A DNA stretch of 64,000 bases from Zeus faber (Eukaryota > Chordata > Actinopteri > Zeiformes > Zeidae), in NCBI GenBank assembly GCA_960531495.1, contig OY482855.1, positions 7,860,026 through 7,924,025 on the forward strand. The letters run 5' to 3'. Within the stretch, counting starts at the first letter, position 1, and every line of letters starts with the position of its first letter. Made by a program: the position numbers and the translations under genes. Under the pieces are notes generated by a model that saw only the letters and a program-made list of their open reading frames with translations, was not told where the DNA came from and did not search any database. Below are positions 21,954 to 33,232 of the stretch, piece by piece.

Positions 21954-24470
21954 ACTATCACATTCAAATTAATTTGCTGCCATTAATAAACTCAAAATCA
22001 GCCAAAATAAATGTCCATAATTTGGCAGAAAAGCATTGCGGGAGGCACCACATAACTTCAATAATAAGTAAAGCAAATAGGGTGAGGAAAAATAATGCGA
22101 TTCACACACCAAAACATTTAAAATTTAGAGTTCAATATATATGTTGAATTATTAATTCCTTTTTTATTGATATAATTTTACTTATACACTTAAAGGTACA
22201 ACTAATAACCATAAAGAATAAGCCTGGGATCCTCAGCATTCATCAAGTTAATAGATGCCAAACTGGTGTCGATCACTACCCTTTGATCAACTATCCATTA
22301 TCTAATGGTCATTGTGTATCACCTAACTTCTAAAGAATCGCATGAATTATGCGTTCAGCTTTAAACTGCTAGTCTCATCTCTTGGCCCAGGGGTATTCAA
22401 TTATAAGTGATATCATTCTGCAGTCTGATCAGAGAAAAATGTATAGGTTATTTGGAATTTTCAATCGAGTTAATACCTTTACTTAAAATAAATATATGAC
22501 GATAACATGGCCAACATTCAAATTGAGACCATCTAAAACCTTATAAAGGCCATTAACATAGTAAACGCAATCAATAAAGCAATCACTTTGGTCCATAATC
22601 TGTGCCTAATCCTGTTTCTACTTGATGATTTAATTGACTAACTATTTGAATCATCTCCTAGAATTTTGAAAATGATTTAATGTTGATTTGCCAATACTGA
22701 AATTACAATGTAGTGTTCTTAGAGAACATTTAATAATCGGTGTACTATCAGGACAGATAGATTGAAAAGACAATCACCACAAACATGCACAAAGGCAACC
22801 TCCGGGAATCACAAGGATATAATTTCCAGCAGGACTTGAGGCAATTCCACAGCTCCCAGTTGGTGCAGAAAAACATTCCGTTTGCAGAAATTGTCCCAAG
22901 TTATTCAGCCTGATGTTGGCCAAACTGGATATCTGTACACAATGTTTTTACAGACCTTCTTGGCAATGCAGTTGTAGAGCGTCACCCAGCAGAATATCAG
23001 ATAGAGTGGAATGTCCTTCAGGCCTCGGTGAAACCCGGGGCACTTAATGTGCTTGCTGCAGACATTGTCAAACAGGCAGTGTCATAAAGAAAACACTCCA
23101 GGGTTGCTCTGATAGCAATGTCTCTCGGTGATATCACAGTAATAATTCATTCAACTTCTGAACATAGCTTCAACAACTCTGTAAATTTAGGTGAATGTCA
23201 CATTTAAATAATAGCTAATAAAAATGATTCTGGTTCTATAGGGCACACTATCACATTTGACAATACATTTGACGATGGAGCTCAATAAGAGGTATAGAGC
23301 TAAATTCAATCAAGGTTTTTTCACTTATATGCTTTCATGCCTTTCATCTTGCAATAATTCCAATTGATCATTTTAATTAATTGTATTTGTAAATGACTTA
23401 AAAACAAATAGCAATAATATCAATAACATCCACAAGGGCCTTTGAATGCTGGACATGTTCTAGCCTTACTTAATTGTAGAGCAATTCTCTTTGATCAACC
23501 CTTCAGGTCCCCCCAATCAAACGGTGACTTCTAAAAACAACCACATAAAATCATACTTAGGCTAAGATTGAAGTCGTTGTGGAATCAATTCTTTATTTTA
23601 ATCGTCTTACCCCTGGGTACAATAAAATACATTTAGGTAAAATTCCACCACAATGGTTACGCAGTTTGAATTGATTTTGAATCATATGTGCTATACAAAT
23701 AAATGTGCCAATTTGCACCTGTCTCATAAAACGGCTTTAGTTTTTCTTCCCAACACTTCGCTAATCATAGAAAACTTTGACAGACCTGCCCCCTCCGCCC
23801 CTCCCCAATTAAGACTTGGACCCTCCTAAAAGAGGTAAGAACAGCAGGTTGGGGATCAAAACATTTTTATATCCTTGTCATCGGTAATTGTACACATTAC
23901 AATATATTTCCCATATTCAAGCCTGGAACCTCTATAGTGGACCATACTGTCACAATGAGCATTGCCCCCCGCCCCCCGGAGAAAAAAGTTGACTCCCCCT
24001 GCATATCATTGTTAATTTCACACTCTGCTTATATCTTTGAATTTAATTAATTGATTTACAGAAGGCCTATCCCTTGCCTAGATGTTCTTCAGAACAACTT
24101 CTTGAAAGAGAAAAACAATTAAGATGGCCTGGGAAAGGCAAAATAATATAAATCTAAATAATATAAAATGTAAAACCAAATTGCTATTATACTTATACAG
24201 AATATATAATATTTTTTATAATAAACGTTACTAAGCTGCACTGTTCCACATCTACAGTATATAGTGAAGGGTGTTCCCCCATCTAATTCTTTTCTTTTTC
24301 AGGACAATATTCCACACGAGAGATAGTTTGTAGGCCAGTTCCCTGACCAACAAGGTTATTAAACTCATGTTTAATATTTTTGAAGTCAAAGTTTTTATTC
24401 AGAGTTCAACTACCAATCAAAATATGCATCTTCTCTGTGGGAAGAGACCCCTACAAGTAAGGGTTTAAGG
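21954..24470. other. gene-free AT-rich stretch (rest of copy B and flank)
   Basis: The part to 23335 belongs to repeat copy B. From 23340 to 24470 I see only AT-rich sequence with two C-rich patches (about 23785-23800 and 23966-23990) and no motif. Confidence 0.5.
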
Positions 24471-24816
24471 AGGGAGGCGGAGTCTTTCCGGCCGTAGTGC
24501 GCCGACATGGCGCAAGTTTAATTGTTCATTTCAATATCCGGCACGCAGGCCACAATCATATATATGACTGAGGTTTATTATAATAATTGTGGATAATAGT
24601 CCTCTCAGGCGCAGGAGCAAGCATAAGCGCCAATCTCCTCTGTATGACGGACAAACATTAAGAAAACTCCCTGACTCGAGTCAAGGCAGCTTGATGGGCC
24701 CCGGAAACGGAAACCCTGCTGTTGTCCGCAGCCAGTGCTTGACCACGCCCCTTTGTCTGCCACAGTATTGTTTATCTTTAAAGCCTGAAAACTGTGATGA
24801 TTGGACTCACACTGCT

Positions 24817-24817
24817 C

Positions 24818-24865
<48 letters not shown>
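24817..24865. repeat. (GA)n microsatellite
   Basis: AG dinucleotide run of about 49 bp, interrupted once by AAA, just upstream of the SLC6 exon 1 region. GAGA tracts are common near vertebrate promoters. Confidence 0.95.
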
Positions 24866-24866
<1 letters not shown>

Positions 24867-24869
24867 AAG

Positions 24870-24925
24870 CGAGCCTGGGCCAAAAAACTCAGTCCACCTC
24901 GACGCCTTCATCCCTGCCAGAGAGC
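24870..24925 (+). promoter_or_regulatory. candidate non-coding 5' exon/donor of the SLC6 gene
   Basis: Between about 24465 and 24990 base composition becomes GC- and CpG-richer than the AT-rich flanks, as expected near a vertebrate promoter. A strong donor (GAGC|GTAAGTG) sits at 24926, and a pyrimidine tract plus AG ending at 25600 (CTGTTCTTTCAACAG) lies 87 bp upstream of the ATG. A transcript splicing 24925 to 25601 would be a normal arrangement. This is inference; the (GA)n tract at 24817-24865 would lie in or next to the exon. Confidence 0.3.
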
Positions 24926-25302
24926 GTAAGTGTGACACTGGCGGTGCGGACAGGCGTAGCGCTTGTGACCGATGTCGCCGCATTCAAACATTTTATGCCA
25001 CCAGAATTTACCTATATCATTTGGTAACCTTCTTCATGTTTAATTCTAAACGACACCTCCAGTGACTGTGCGGGTGGAGTTAAAAACATAAACACTTGAA
25101 GTGCTTCAGCTTCTGGTCCCTGCCGGACCAGCCAACTTCAGGAAGCGCTGCAGCTCTCAGGCCAGCGCCTCGTATCGCTCTCAGCACCAAAATGCTCTCA
25201 CCATACATGCTCTGACACACCCAACTCCCAGCATACATGAGAGAGAGAGTTTTAAATTGCTAATATGCATCTTTGTATTTATCCATTATGCTGTTGGATG
25301 TT

Positions 25303-25308
<6 letters not shown>

Positions 25309-25373
<65 letters not shown>
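25309..25373. repeat. (AT)n microsatellite
   Basis: About 65 bp of AT dinucleotides, followed by CAGTATATGTAAATATATATATACTGTATA, an imperfect palindromic continuation. It is about 310 bp upstream of the SLC6 initiation codon. Confidence 0.95.
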
Positions 25374-25376
<3 letters not shown>

Positions 25377-25551
25377 TATATGTAAATATATATATACTGT
25401 ATATTGAAGTTGTGTGTGTTTGTATAATTTGTATTACTGAATTTCCCCAATAGGGATGAATTCGGTGCTGTCATGGAGTAGGTGGGTTTTGTATTGTTTT
25501 CATTTGTTATTTGTTATTTGCAAAAATCATTTTAGCATGTCACTTTCCGAA

Positions 25552-25561
25552 GGCATATAAA
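25552..25561 (+). promoter_or_regulatory. possible TATA box upstream of SLC6 exon 1
   Basis: GCATATAAAGG lies about 130 bp before the initiation codon, the right distance for a TATA element driving a short 5' UTR. It competes with the spliced-leader model described for 24870-24925; transcript ends would decide. Confidence 0.25.
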
Positions 25562-25686
25562 GGTATCGGTGTTAGTCCCTCCTTGCTGTTCTTTCAACAG
25601 TTTGCTTCATAGACCTTTGCTAGTATTGTTGATGTATTGTTGTTTGTATTGATGTTGAGCAGTTTTGCCAGCTACAAGTAAAAAAA

Positions 25687-25816
25687 ATGGAGAGAATAGG
25701 AGTAGAACGAGATCAGTGGAGGAAAAAACGGGAGTATTTTCTAGCTGTGGCAGGAAACGTGGTGGGTCTTGGGAATCTCTGGAGATTCCCCTATCTCTGC
25801 TACAAGAACGGTGGAG
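25687..25816 (+). CDS. SLC6-family transporter, coding exon 1 (N-terminus and TM1)
   Basis: First coding exon of a sodium- and chloride-coupled plasma-membrane symporter. It encodes 43 codons plus one base: a short polar N-terminus (MERIGVERDQWRKKREYF) and TM1 with the family signature GLGNLWRFPYLCYKNGGG. GLGN-x-WRFPYL is the unwound sodium/substrate segment of TM1. The CYKNGGG form (Tyr after Cys) is typical of the GABA/taurine/betaine/creatine subgroup (SLC6A6, A8, A11, A12, A13) rather than monoamine carriers. The exon ends in a clean GTGAGT donor in phase 1, matching the phase-1 acceptor at 57959. I chose the ATG at 25687 because it is the only in-frame one; only 10 residues precede the conserved Trp, against about 40 in mammalian relatives. 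Asn24 lies where BGT1/GAT2-type proteins have Glu and GAT1 has Tyr. Which paralogue this is stays open; a teleost-specific one (slc6a22-like) is possible. Confidence 0.93.
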
Positions 25817-26021
25817 GTGAGTTGTACTACCCAGTAGCTGAACTGAGTTTCCCTGTTGGGATTGAAAAGTGCAAGTTAGCACGCGGTAATAATTGATTTT
25901 ATAATTTATAACCTAGAGTATATACCATAACAATAATTTATTATGTACATAGTGTTGCCATTGTATAGTTATATCTTAAATATCTGACAATTTCTGTTTC
26001 ATGTTTTGGGGTATTTGGGTG

Positions 26022-27310
26022 TATATATATATATATATATATTAGGGGTATTGCCATTCTCCAAATCCAAAGTTCCATTTTAGATGAAAAAATGTTTTTT
26101 CACCAATGAAAAACAATGCCATTGTTCGACTATAGAGTCTCGATTTTTAAAAGAAAGCACTTGTTTCTTAATAAGTAACTTTTATTTGGATAATGACCAT
26201 ATAACATAACAATTATGAATAATAATTATTATATTATTATTATTAATAAACATAAATATGAGAATATTTAATCACCCCTAAACAGTTAAGAGTTTTAGCT
26301 AAGCAGCTTAAACTGGACTCTAGAATGATAAACTGTTGAACATTTAGCACGCTCTTAATAATTTACACATTGGTTTAATGCCATGACAACTGTCATTTAC
26401 ATTTTCAAATTGTTCTTTAAGAAAATTTGTATGTTGATATTCTCTGGAGTGAGGGGTGCTCTTTGAGCTGTCATTGAGAACTAGGGATGCCACAGTAAGG
26501 ATTTTTTTCTACCCATTAATAAACTCATGACATGACTGGTTTTACTTGAAAATTTACATGTTTGCCTTTGGCTTTGGAACCATATCCTCCACCATCATCT
26601 TGTGTAAACCTATTGTCTTGAGGCTTCTTCTATCCTTGTTAATCTGACTCTGCTCATTCTTCTTCTTCTCTTATCACTTCTGGCAGACTAGGCACTAGTC
26701 TTCCTGCTATATTAGCTTAACCTTCTGTACTCAGACGGGTAATTAGCCAATATATATGTCAATGAGGAAAATATTTTCTCAGGTTGGACAAATTTTTATG
26801 ATTAACTTGCTTGGAATCCCAACACCAACAGTATCTGCTTTATGCTCTTGGAAAGAACCTTTAAGTAGCTTCTGTATGAAAGATCACATATTCTGTTGTA
26901 TATAAAAGTCACATTCTGTGTTTTGCTGGTTGCAGCACTTAATTGAAGCTACATCACATTGACGATGGTGCCATTTATATCAGGTACAAACATTTCGAGG
27001 TTACTCAGTTTAGATACCTCTTCATGGAAAAATCAATCAACTGATGCTCCTACAATATTAGATTTCAATATGTGACGTTCGGTGAACATGTTAATCTTGA
27101 TGATGAGTGTGGTCTTTGAATGTGTATCTTGATGCTTTGTGGTTCACAACCAAATGACAGAATGTCTATGTAGTTCTTTTGAGCCTTGACTTGGATATTT
27201 TTGGGTTTCTCATACAGTTGGTTTGGGCTGGATTTGATGAGGCAAGTCATCACTGTTAGACAGTATAACGACTGTTGGATAGAAAGTTGTCATCCAACAG
27301 GCTGTCAAGC
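26022..27310. other. intron 1, AT-rich part with a short (TA)n and no recognisable element
   Basis: (TA)10 at about 26022-26041. The rest is AT-rich intron without motif. Short frames near 27065-27458 carry no domain. Confidence 0.4.
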
Positions 27311-27314
27311 TCTA

Positions 27315-28740
27315 GGCAAGGCAAGGCAAGTTTATTTGTATCGCACATTTCAACAAAGCCAGTCCAAGAACACGACACAGTTCTTTGGTTACTTTGTCCT
27401 GGGGGTTGTCAACATGGATGTTAAAATCACCAACAATACCTACATAATCAGTCAATAAAGATTTTAGACAGCAATTCAGCAAAGTTATTAAAAAAAAGGT
27501 TGCCCAGCATTTAGGTTGCCTGCAAAAATTTAGGAGCAGAGCTCGAGAGGAGAAATTCAACTGAAGAGCCGTTTATTCAATAGAAGCAACATTTCCATAA
27601 GATATCTGCTTTCCTTTGAGAGAATAATTACACAGAATGGCAACTTCACCTCTTTTCTTATGCACTCTTGCTTTACTCATAATTTCCATTCCTCTTATCC
27701 TTGGTAGAGGGAACATATGTCTGTGCTCCCAGAAAAAGTTGAAATTGGCAATAAATTGCACTGAATGGGCGATACATGCAGTTGAACGCCATGTTTTCAG
27801 TGCCAACAATCTGTGTAATCTCTCAACTCCTCTTCTGACTGGTGGAAGATGGCCACTGATAAACACCTGAGCATTCAAGGAGCTGACTGTGTTCAACAGA
27901 TCAATAAAGTGTCGTTTTTGTACTTCAGACTGTTGTTTCACAACATCATTGGTGCCTATGTGCACTATTATTGTTTTCACAGTTGGATGTGCAGCCACAA
28001 CATGCAGGATTCGGTCATGTCAGAGACCATTTTGGTGTTCTTACTGCACATAATTCTTACATCTCTTACAGCAAAGTCACCCACAATCAGAGTATGGGGC
28101 CCAGTCGTTAGCTTCCCCTGTAGCCTTTTACATTCTGAGTTACTCTCAGTGTTTACCTTCCTGTGTGGAGATGAGAGGTTATCCATGTAATCAGACGGAG
28201 GTCCAGGATCCTGCAACCGTGGAGCCAATCTGTTCTCGAGTTGCACACTTGGTTTTTGGGGAGGTTTGTTGCTAGTTCTCCCCTTCACAGCTGTCCACGG
28301 TTGTGCCCTACCAAGGACAAGGGTTGAAGAGGAGCTATGCCTGGATGATAATGCAGGCCAGCCGGTCGCATCATAGGGTCTCAGGGTGCTGGGCTCTGCC
28401 TGTTAGTTGTCCTCTCATTTCCCAGGGAAATTATTTACTTTTAGGCTTTGCACGAGAGAGTTACAGAGAGGAGATTTATTACCCGGTACACAGCCCTCCC
28501 TGTTCTTGTCTGCTTCTTGGTGTAAATTAGCCGTGTGTTAGCATTATCTTGTCCACTGTTTTGAGTCCATTGTAAGGTGGTGCCATTCCCACATAGTCCA
28601 TTCACTTTCACATTCACTTCTAACCCGTGAATTTTGGTTCCCAGCACTGCAATCTTCTTTAGAAGTTTGTGGAAGTTGTCTGAGAAGGGGGACATCTTGC
28701 TGCTAATTATCTTAGCTTATCTTACTGAAGCGACGGGGAG
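27315..28740 (-). mobile_element. LINE with esterase-type ORF1 (L2/CR1-like)
   Basis: On minus, from about 28740: an ORF1 start region with a short coiled-coil-like heptad stretch (KKIAVLGTKIHGLEVNVKV), then an SGNH-hydrolase-like block, then a jump to a LINE endonuclease scrap (IVGDFNIHVDNPQDK at about 27440-27390) and the 3' tail motif GGCAAGGCAAGTTTATTTGT (plus 27318-27337). ORF1 proteins with an esterase domain are known from fish L2 and CR1 elements. Most of ORF2 is missing. Confidence 0.65.
27573..28288 (-). pseudogene. SGNH-hydrolase-like ORF1 domain of the LINE
   Basis: 27977-28288 contains THTLIVGDFAVRDVRIM, where the SGNH block-I Gly-Asp-Ser reads GDF, so the nucleophile Ser is replaced by Phe. 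27573-27998 continues with HPTVKTIIVHIGTNDVV (block III G-x-N-D) and VFISGHLPPVRRGVERL. A frameshift lies near 27990. The C-terminal part still has LNTVSSLNAQ and FNFFWEHRH motifs typical of these ORF1 proteins. Inactive. Confidence 0.65.
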
Positions 28741-28917
28741 CCCTGTCCACTGTAGCTAGTGCTGGTAGTAATCCTTTATAAACAGTTGTAAAATAAGTGT
28801 CCATTGTCAGAGCCACTGTTTCTTCTTTAGGCATTGCAGCACGAAAATGGTGCTGAGAAGGTGAAAATAGAAGCAAAGCATAGAGCAGAGCACAGATCGA
28901 TTAGACTAGACACTGCA

Positions 28918-29105
28918 GCATGCAGAGGCGATGAAGGGTGCAGAGAGGATGGGCAGTGCAGAGAGGATGGAAGGTCTAAATACAATGGGGACTGCAGAGA
29001 TGATGGAGGGTGCAGAGATGCCGGAGGGAGCAGAGACGATGGGGGGAGCAGAGACACTTGAAGCTGCAGAGACACTTGACACTGCAGAGACGCTGGAGGC
29101 TTCTG
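28918..29105. repeat. 15-bp minisatellite GCAGAGA-x-GATGGAG
   Basis: About 12 degenerate 15-bp units, variants of TGCAGAGACGATGGAGG. Because the unit is a multiple of three, it gives repetitive frames on both strands, none of which I regard as genes. Confidence 0.85.
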
Positions 29106-29221
29106 CACATGACACAAAAATACAGTTTGCTTTGGTTTTAATCCTTGCACAATAGCAGCAGTGATATTAATGGCTTTTAAGACATCCACCGCAGCACCTG
29201 TACATTTGAAACGATTGTAAA

Positions 29222-29300
29222 AGAAATTCTTCTGCATTGTCAGTGAGCTTTATCTGCCTGCTACAAGAAAACAAAAACAGAATATCAAACAGAGAAACAG
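29222..29300 (-). repeat. LTR-like fragment sharing an end with 37570-37650
   Basis: TTCTTCTGCATTGTC followed by a CTACAAGAAAACAAAAAC block matches 37576-37633 almost base for base (about 60 bp). The match stops afterwards. Probably a U5/leader scrap of the same LTR family. Confidence 0.5.
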
Positions 29301-30480
29301 AGAAAAACTGTGTTTAGCCATCTTACAATTCTAACTAGAAAACAAAAAATCATAAATCACATTATGAATTAAACAAAATAAACGGAGAGATTCCACTAAT
29401 ACATAATGCTATGCATATTAATCAATGGTTATCACTTGTTGACAACAGCAAAATTCATTGTGCCTGTAATGACTAACACATCCTATGAGTAGAGATAAAC
29501 ATAATTAGACAAACATCTTTATATTTCAACATCTCAGTGTCTCAACATCTCCGTGATTATCATAAGGTGGTTTTCAATCATTTAGTAGAATGGAGACAAA
29601 CGGTCCTGCCGTCATATTAGCAATCCATCTTATGACGGATAGGAACTATACACGCTAGACAACATAGCATTAACACATTATCACTACAGGTATCAATTTT
29701 ATGAACGTAGAAATCCACGGTTCCAGTGCATTTCATTGCCAAGTCAATGGGTCTCAGGTGTCTGCTTGATCTTTCATTAAATCATCATGTAACTCTTTTA
29801 TAGCTTGTATGGCTAAAGACAAGTTCCCTGATTTTACCTTACTGTTGAATGTAAATACTAAAACATGAAATGTAAAATGTGAATATAGAATGCTGAAAAT
29901 GAAACACATGCAGGGAACAAAATATATACGTAAAGCACATCACAACAGAAAACAAACCACCAGCCAACCTTGAAACACAAACCCAAAACTAAAAGAGAAA
30001 ACAAACAATACACAAAGGAAATCCCAAACCAACAACAACAGTTACATGCAAATGTATACCAAGAATAAAACGGGAGCAATTGCAACAAAACAAATGATCG
30101 TTACACAAGGAATAAACGATATGCCTAAAAATAACGTGTTGTATATGGTTATCAGAAAAACCCTAGCCCTTGACGTCCGGTAAAACCCAGAGGGATACCC
30201 AGGAAGTCCTTGTGATGGAAGGGCGGAGGAAAAAGATGAACATATAAAATGGTGGGGAGTGGCCAGGCATAATCAAATGTGGAGCAGAAGTCCAGCGGTG
30301 GAGCGGACTGTGGGGCGCCAATGTTGGTGTTAAAAGCCCCTTCTATAACTGCTTCCAAAATGCACATTTCTTCAGCAGTGGTCAGGGGAAAGGGGGTAAC
30401 CCATGTAGCCTATATAGGTGCGGTTGATGTGGTTCCATCGCAGTTGCAGGGTGAGCAGCGTTCGGCGTACACTCACGTTG
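29300..30480. other. intron 1, no recognisable element
   Basis: AT-rich with A-rich patches. The only longer frames (for example 29858-30088, minus) are hydrophobic low-complexity translations of T/A-rich DNA. Confidence 0.4.
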
Positions 30481-30499
30481 GCTCCTCAACGAGTAGCTA

Positions 30500-30660
30500 G
30501 AGGGGAGTAGGAACTTACTTGCGATGAGATGCTTGTATCCACGTTGGTCGTTCTGCCACCTTAACTGCTGCTGTGGTGGTGAGGAGGATCTGGAACACTC
30601 ACATGAATCTGGCCCAGTCACCTGGACTGTTGTCGTGTAGTGGTCCTTCAAGTAGGATGG
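30500..30660 (-). pseudogene. retrovirus-like integrase C-terminal remnant
   Basis: On minus: LKDHYTTTVQVTGPDS, then (other frame) FQILLTTTAAVKVAERPTW followed by ASH. The second part is the integrase C-terminal block also found on plus at about 9840-9930. It lies at the left end of repeat copy C. Frameshifted and isolated; old endogenous element. Confidence 0.6.
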
Positions 30661-30952
30661 GTAGTGATGCTTTTACCTGGCCACATAGACTTAAACACTT
30701 GGGTGAGAGACACACATTATGACAGCATTGTTTGGTCTCGGTCCACTAATGTAAAACAGGGTACATGGAATAATTATGTGACTCCCCAAACAGTCATGTT
30801 GAATATCCGACTACAGACTCAGTACAAAAATATGTGTATGCACCCTAGTGTAACAACAATAATATTATCACAATGTCTGATATGAAGGCAATAATGTCAA
30901 AAGAACACGATGAGGCTACAAAACAATCGACAGTGTGTAAATTATGCAACGC

Positions 30953-30978
30953 TTTTTTTTTTTTTTTTTTTTTTTTTT
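30953..30978. repeat. poly-T tract (26 T)
   Basis: T26 inside repeat copy C, absent from copy B. It may be the tail of a small retroposed insertion or a slippage expansion. Confidence 0.9.
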
Positions 30979-33232
30979 CTAGAACCCATTTTTCGAATGT
31001 TGCCTGAACAAAATCACATCTACACAATCCATTAAAGTAAATCTAAAATGATAAATACTAAACTGGACAATCTGATCACTACTGGTGCCTTTTGTCGACA
31101 GAAGACAGACCTAACCACATTGCTCTCCCAGTCAGCACTTCATGCTGCCACAGTCCTGTCACACCATGTGATCATCCTCACATTCCTATCATCTTTAATG
31201 GTAGGAATGAAACTCAGCTGCGCTTACCTTTACTGGGATGCTATAAAGAAAATCATGTAAATTATCACCAAACAATATTTTAACCACGACAAAGCGTCAG
31301 CTTGATAAGTCCATCATGAGGTTCATGCATTGTTCTAAGCACAATCATTATGTTTACTTAATTCTCTAACTATCCCTCCTTTTTGACAAATGGTACTTAC
31401 CATATGTCAAAAAAGTAAAACAATGAAAAACTAGTGGGAGGGAAACAGCTCAGTACATACAGTATCAAGTGGCTCCGCCACTACAATAATTCAGTGCAGG
31501 ATGCCTTTGAGTAGAGGAAAAAAACAATATTGGTGAGTCTGTGTCCTCATCTGTGGAGGAGACAATCATTAGACAAGAGCAATTTTAGGTACGGCGGCTT
31601 TCTTGGTTGCATTGACTCCAACATTTCCTATATAGATGGGGTCAAGTACATAAATATAAACACAAAAATAGGAAGATGAAAAAAAAAAGGTGGGGGTTAT
31701 GACATCAAAACATTTAACAGATGTTCTGTATGTCTCAATCAGCTACACCACACCTTATCAATCTTGCCCGTACATTTCATGCAATCAAAATAAAACAAAA
31801 GACAGTTTAACACAGATAGAGACACAAAACAACCGGTTAGAAAAAGACAGCGAAACACTGTTTAATACAAAAAAAAACACAAAAAACAACACATGACAGA
31901 CAAACAAACCAAACAAAAGCCCTCCTTTTGTTATACTCATAAGTTTAAATCATTGTAGTTGAACTTTTCAAGAACTTTAGTAGCAAGATCTGGGCCGAGC
32001 GAAGCCACAATGGCTCACTGTCAAGCAATCATGTGAATCTACATAAGAGTGAAGAAGAGAAGTTGGAGAAAGCAAAGGGAAAGTTACACATGTTGATGAT
32101 GGAGAGGTGTTGTCTGAAAGAAACGAGCCGGTTTGCTTCGTAGCAAGATAAAGGCTACAGCATGTGATCAACCCAATAACCCCGGCAACAAGACATTATT
32201 TATCTCCATAAGACTGCAACAACAGAGCTAACATAAAACTGTCTCATTCATCAACAGTTAAAGTTATCCAGAAAACCCAACATGGAGCTGGTGTAAAAAG
32301 CTTGTTCGAGAAGCAACAAAAGGTTTTCCCATCTAATGGCTGGGCAAGCATTGCCTCATTCCACAATCTGAAAACAACAATAATCACATAAGCCAAGAAA
32401 GGCCATGCCAGGGTGCGACCCTGAGGAGACAAAATTAAAATAATATAAATGTCATAACTCAAATAATGAACGTTCTTTTGTGCCAGCTGGAGATATAAGG
32501 GAAAAAAAAGAAACTATAAACATCTTGTTCTAAGTCCTGTGTATCCACGACACAAGCAAATCAATAAACCATCAATATTCTTATTAGTGGGCTGCCATTG
32601 ATAAATTCAAAATCGGTCAAAATAAATTTCCGTAATGTGGCAGAAGAAAACATTACCGGAGGCTCCACATAACTTCAACAATGAGTTAAGCAACTAGAGA
32701 GGGTAAGGAAAATGTGATTCACATACAAAAACATTTTAATTTTAAGGGTTCAATACTATATTCCTATTTTTTTTTTATGTATTTATTGTATAATCCCTTC
32801 TTATACCCTTAAAGGTACAATTAATGACTGCAAACAATAATCCTGAGATTTCAGCAGTCATCAATCTAATAGGAGCCTAACTGGAATTGATCAATAACAT
32901 TTGATCAACTATCCATTATCTCACGGTCAATTTAAGTTACTCAACACCTAAAAATTACATATATTATGTGCTAAGCTTTGAAAAAATTGAGATTTTTTGG
33001 CATTTCCAAGTTAACACCTTTTTAACACAAATATTTATGTACTGTATAATGACAATAACATAGCTAGCATTCAAATTGAGACCATCTAAACCCTAGAAAG
33101 GCTGTTATTAACATATTTGCCAATCAATGCAGCAATCACGTTCATCTATAATTTGTGTACTATCAGGATAGACAGATTGATAAAACAATGGCTGAGAAAA
33201 CACAGAAGCAGCCTCTATGGTAATCTCACATA

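Larger units (their letters stand above)
18880..23335. repeat. large non-coding repeat unit, copy B
   Basis: Block-by-block match to copy C: 18925-19190 with 30640-30890; 19541-19755 with 31083-31310; 21780-21880 with 31340-31440; 21925-22130 with 32530-32750; 22190-22370 with 32805-32980; 22560-22610 with 33110-33160; 22820-23060 with 34065-34510; and 23070-23330 with 34540-34790. It is interrupted by a LINE fragment carrying a Tc1 (19757-21690). No long open frame is present from 21954 to 24588 on either strand. Confidence 0.65.

Noticed and set aside
24589-25065. 158-residue open frame near the SLC6 start
   Set aside because: It runs through the (GA)n tract giving an Arg-Glu repeat; no domain is seen on either side. 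It overlaps the region I consider a possible 5' UTR.
25101-25453. Open frames with Tyr-Ile repeats
   Set aside because: Translations of the (AT)n microsatellite. The same applies to 61051-61233.
28827-29237. 136-residue minus frame and 70-residue plus frames with repeats
   Set aside because: Translations of a 15-bp minisatellite, which is open in all phases because its unit is a multiple of three.
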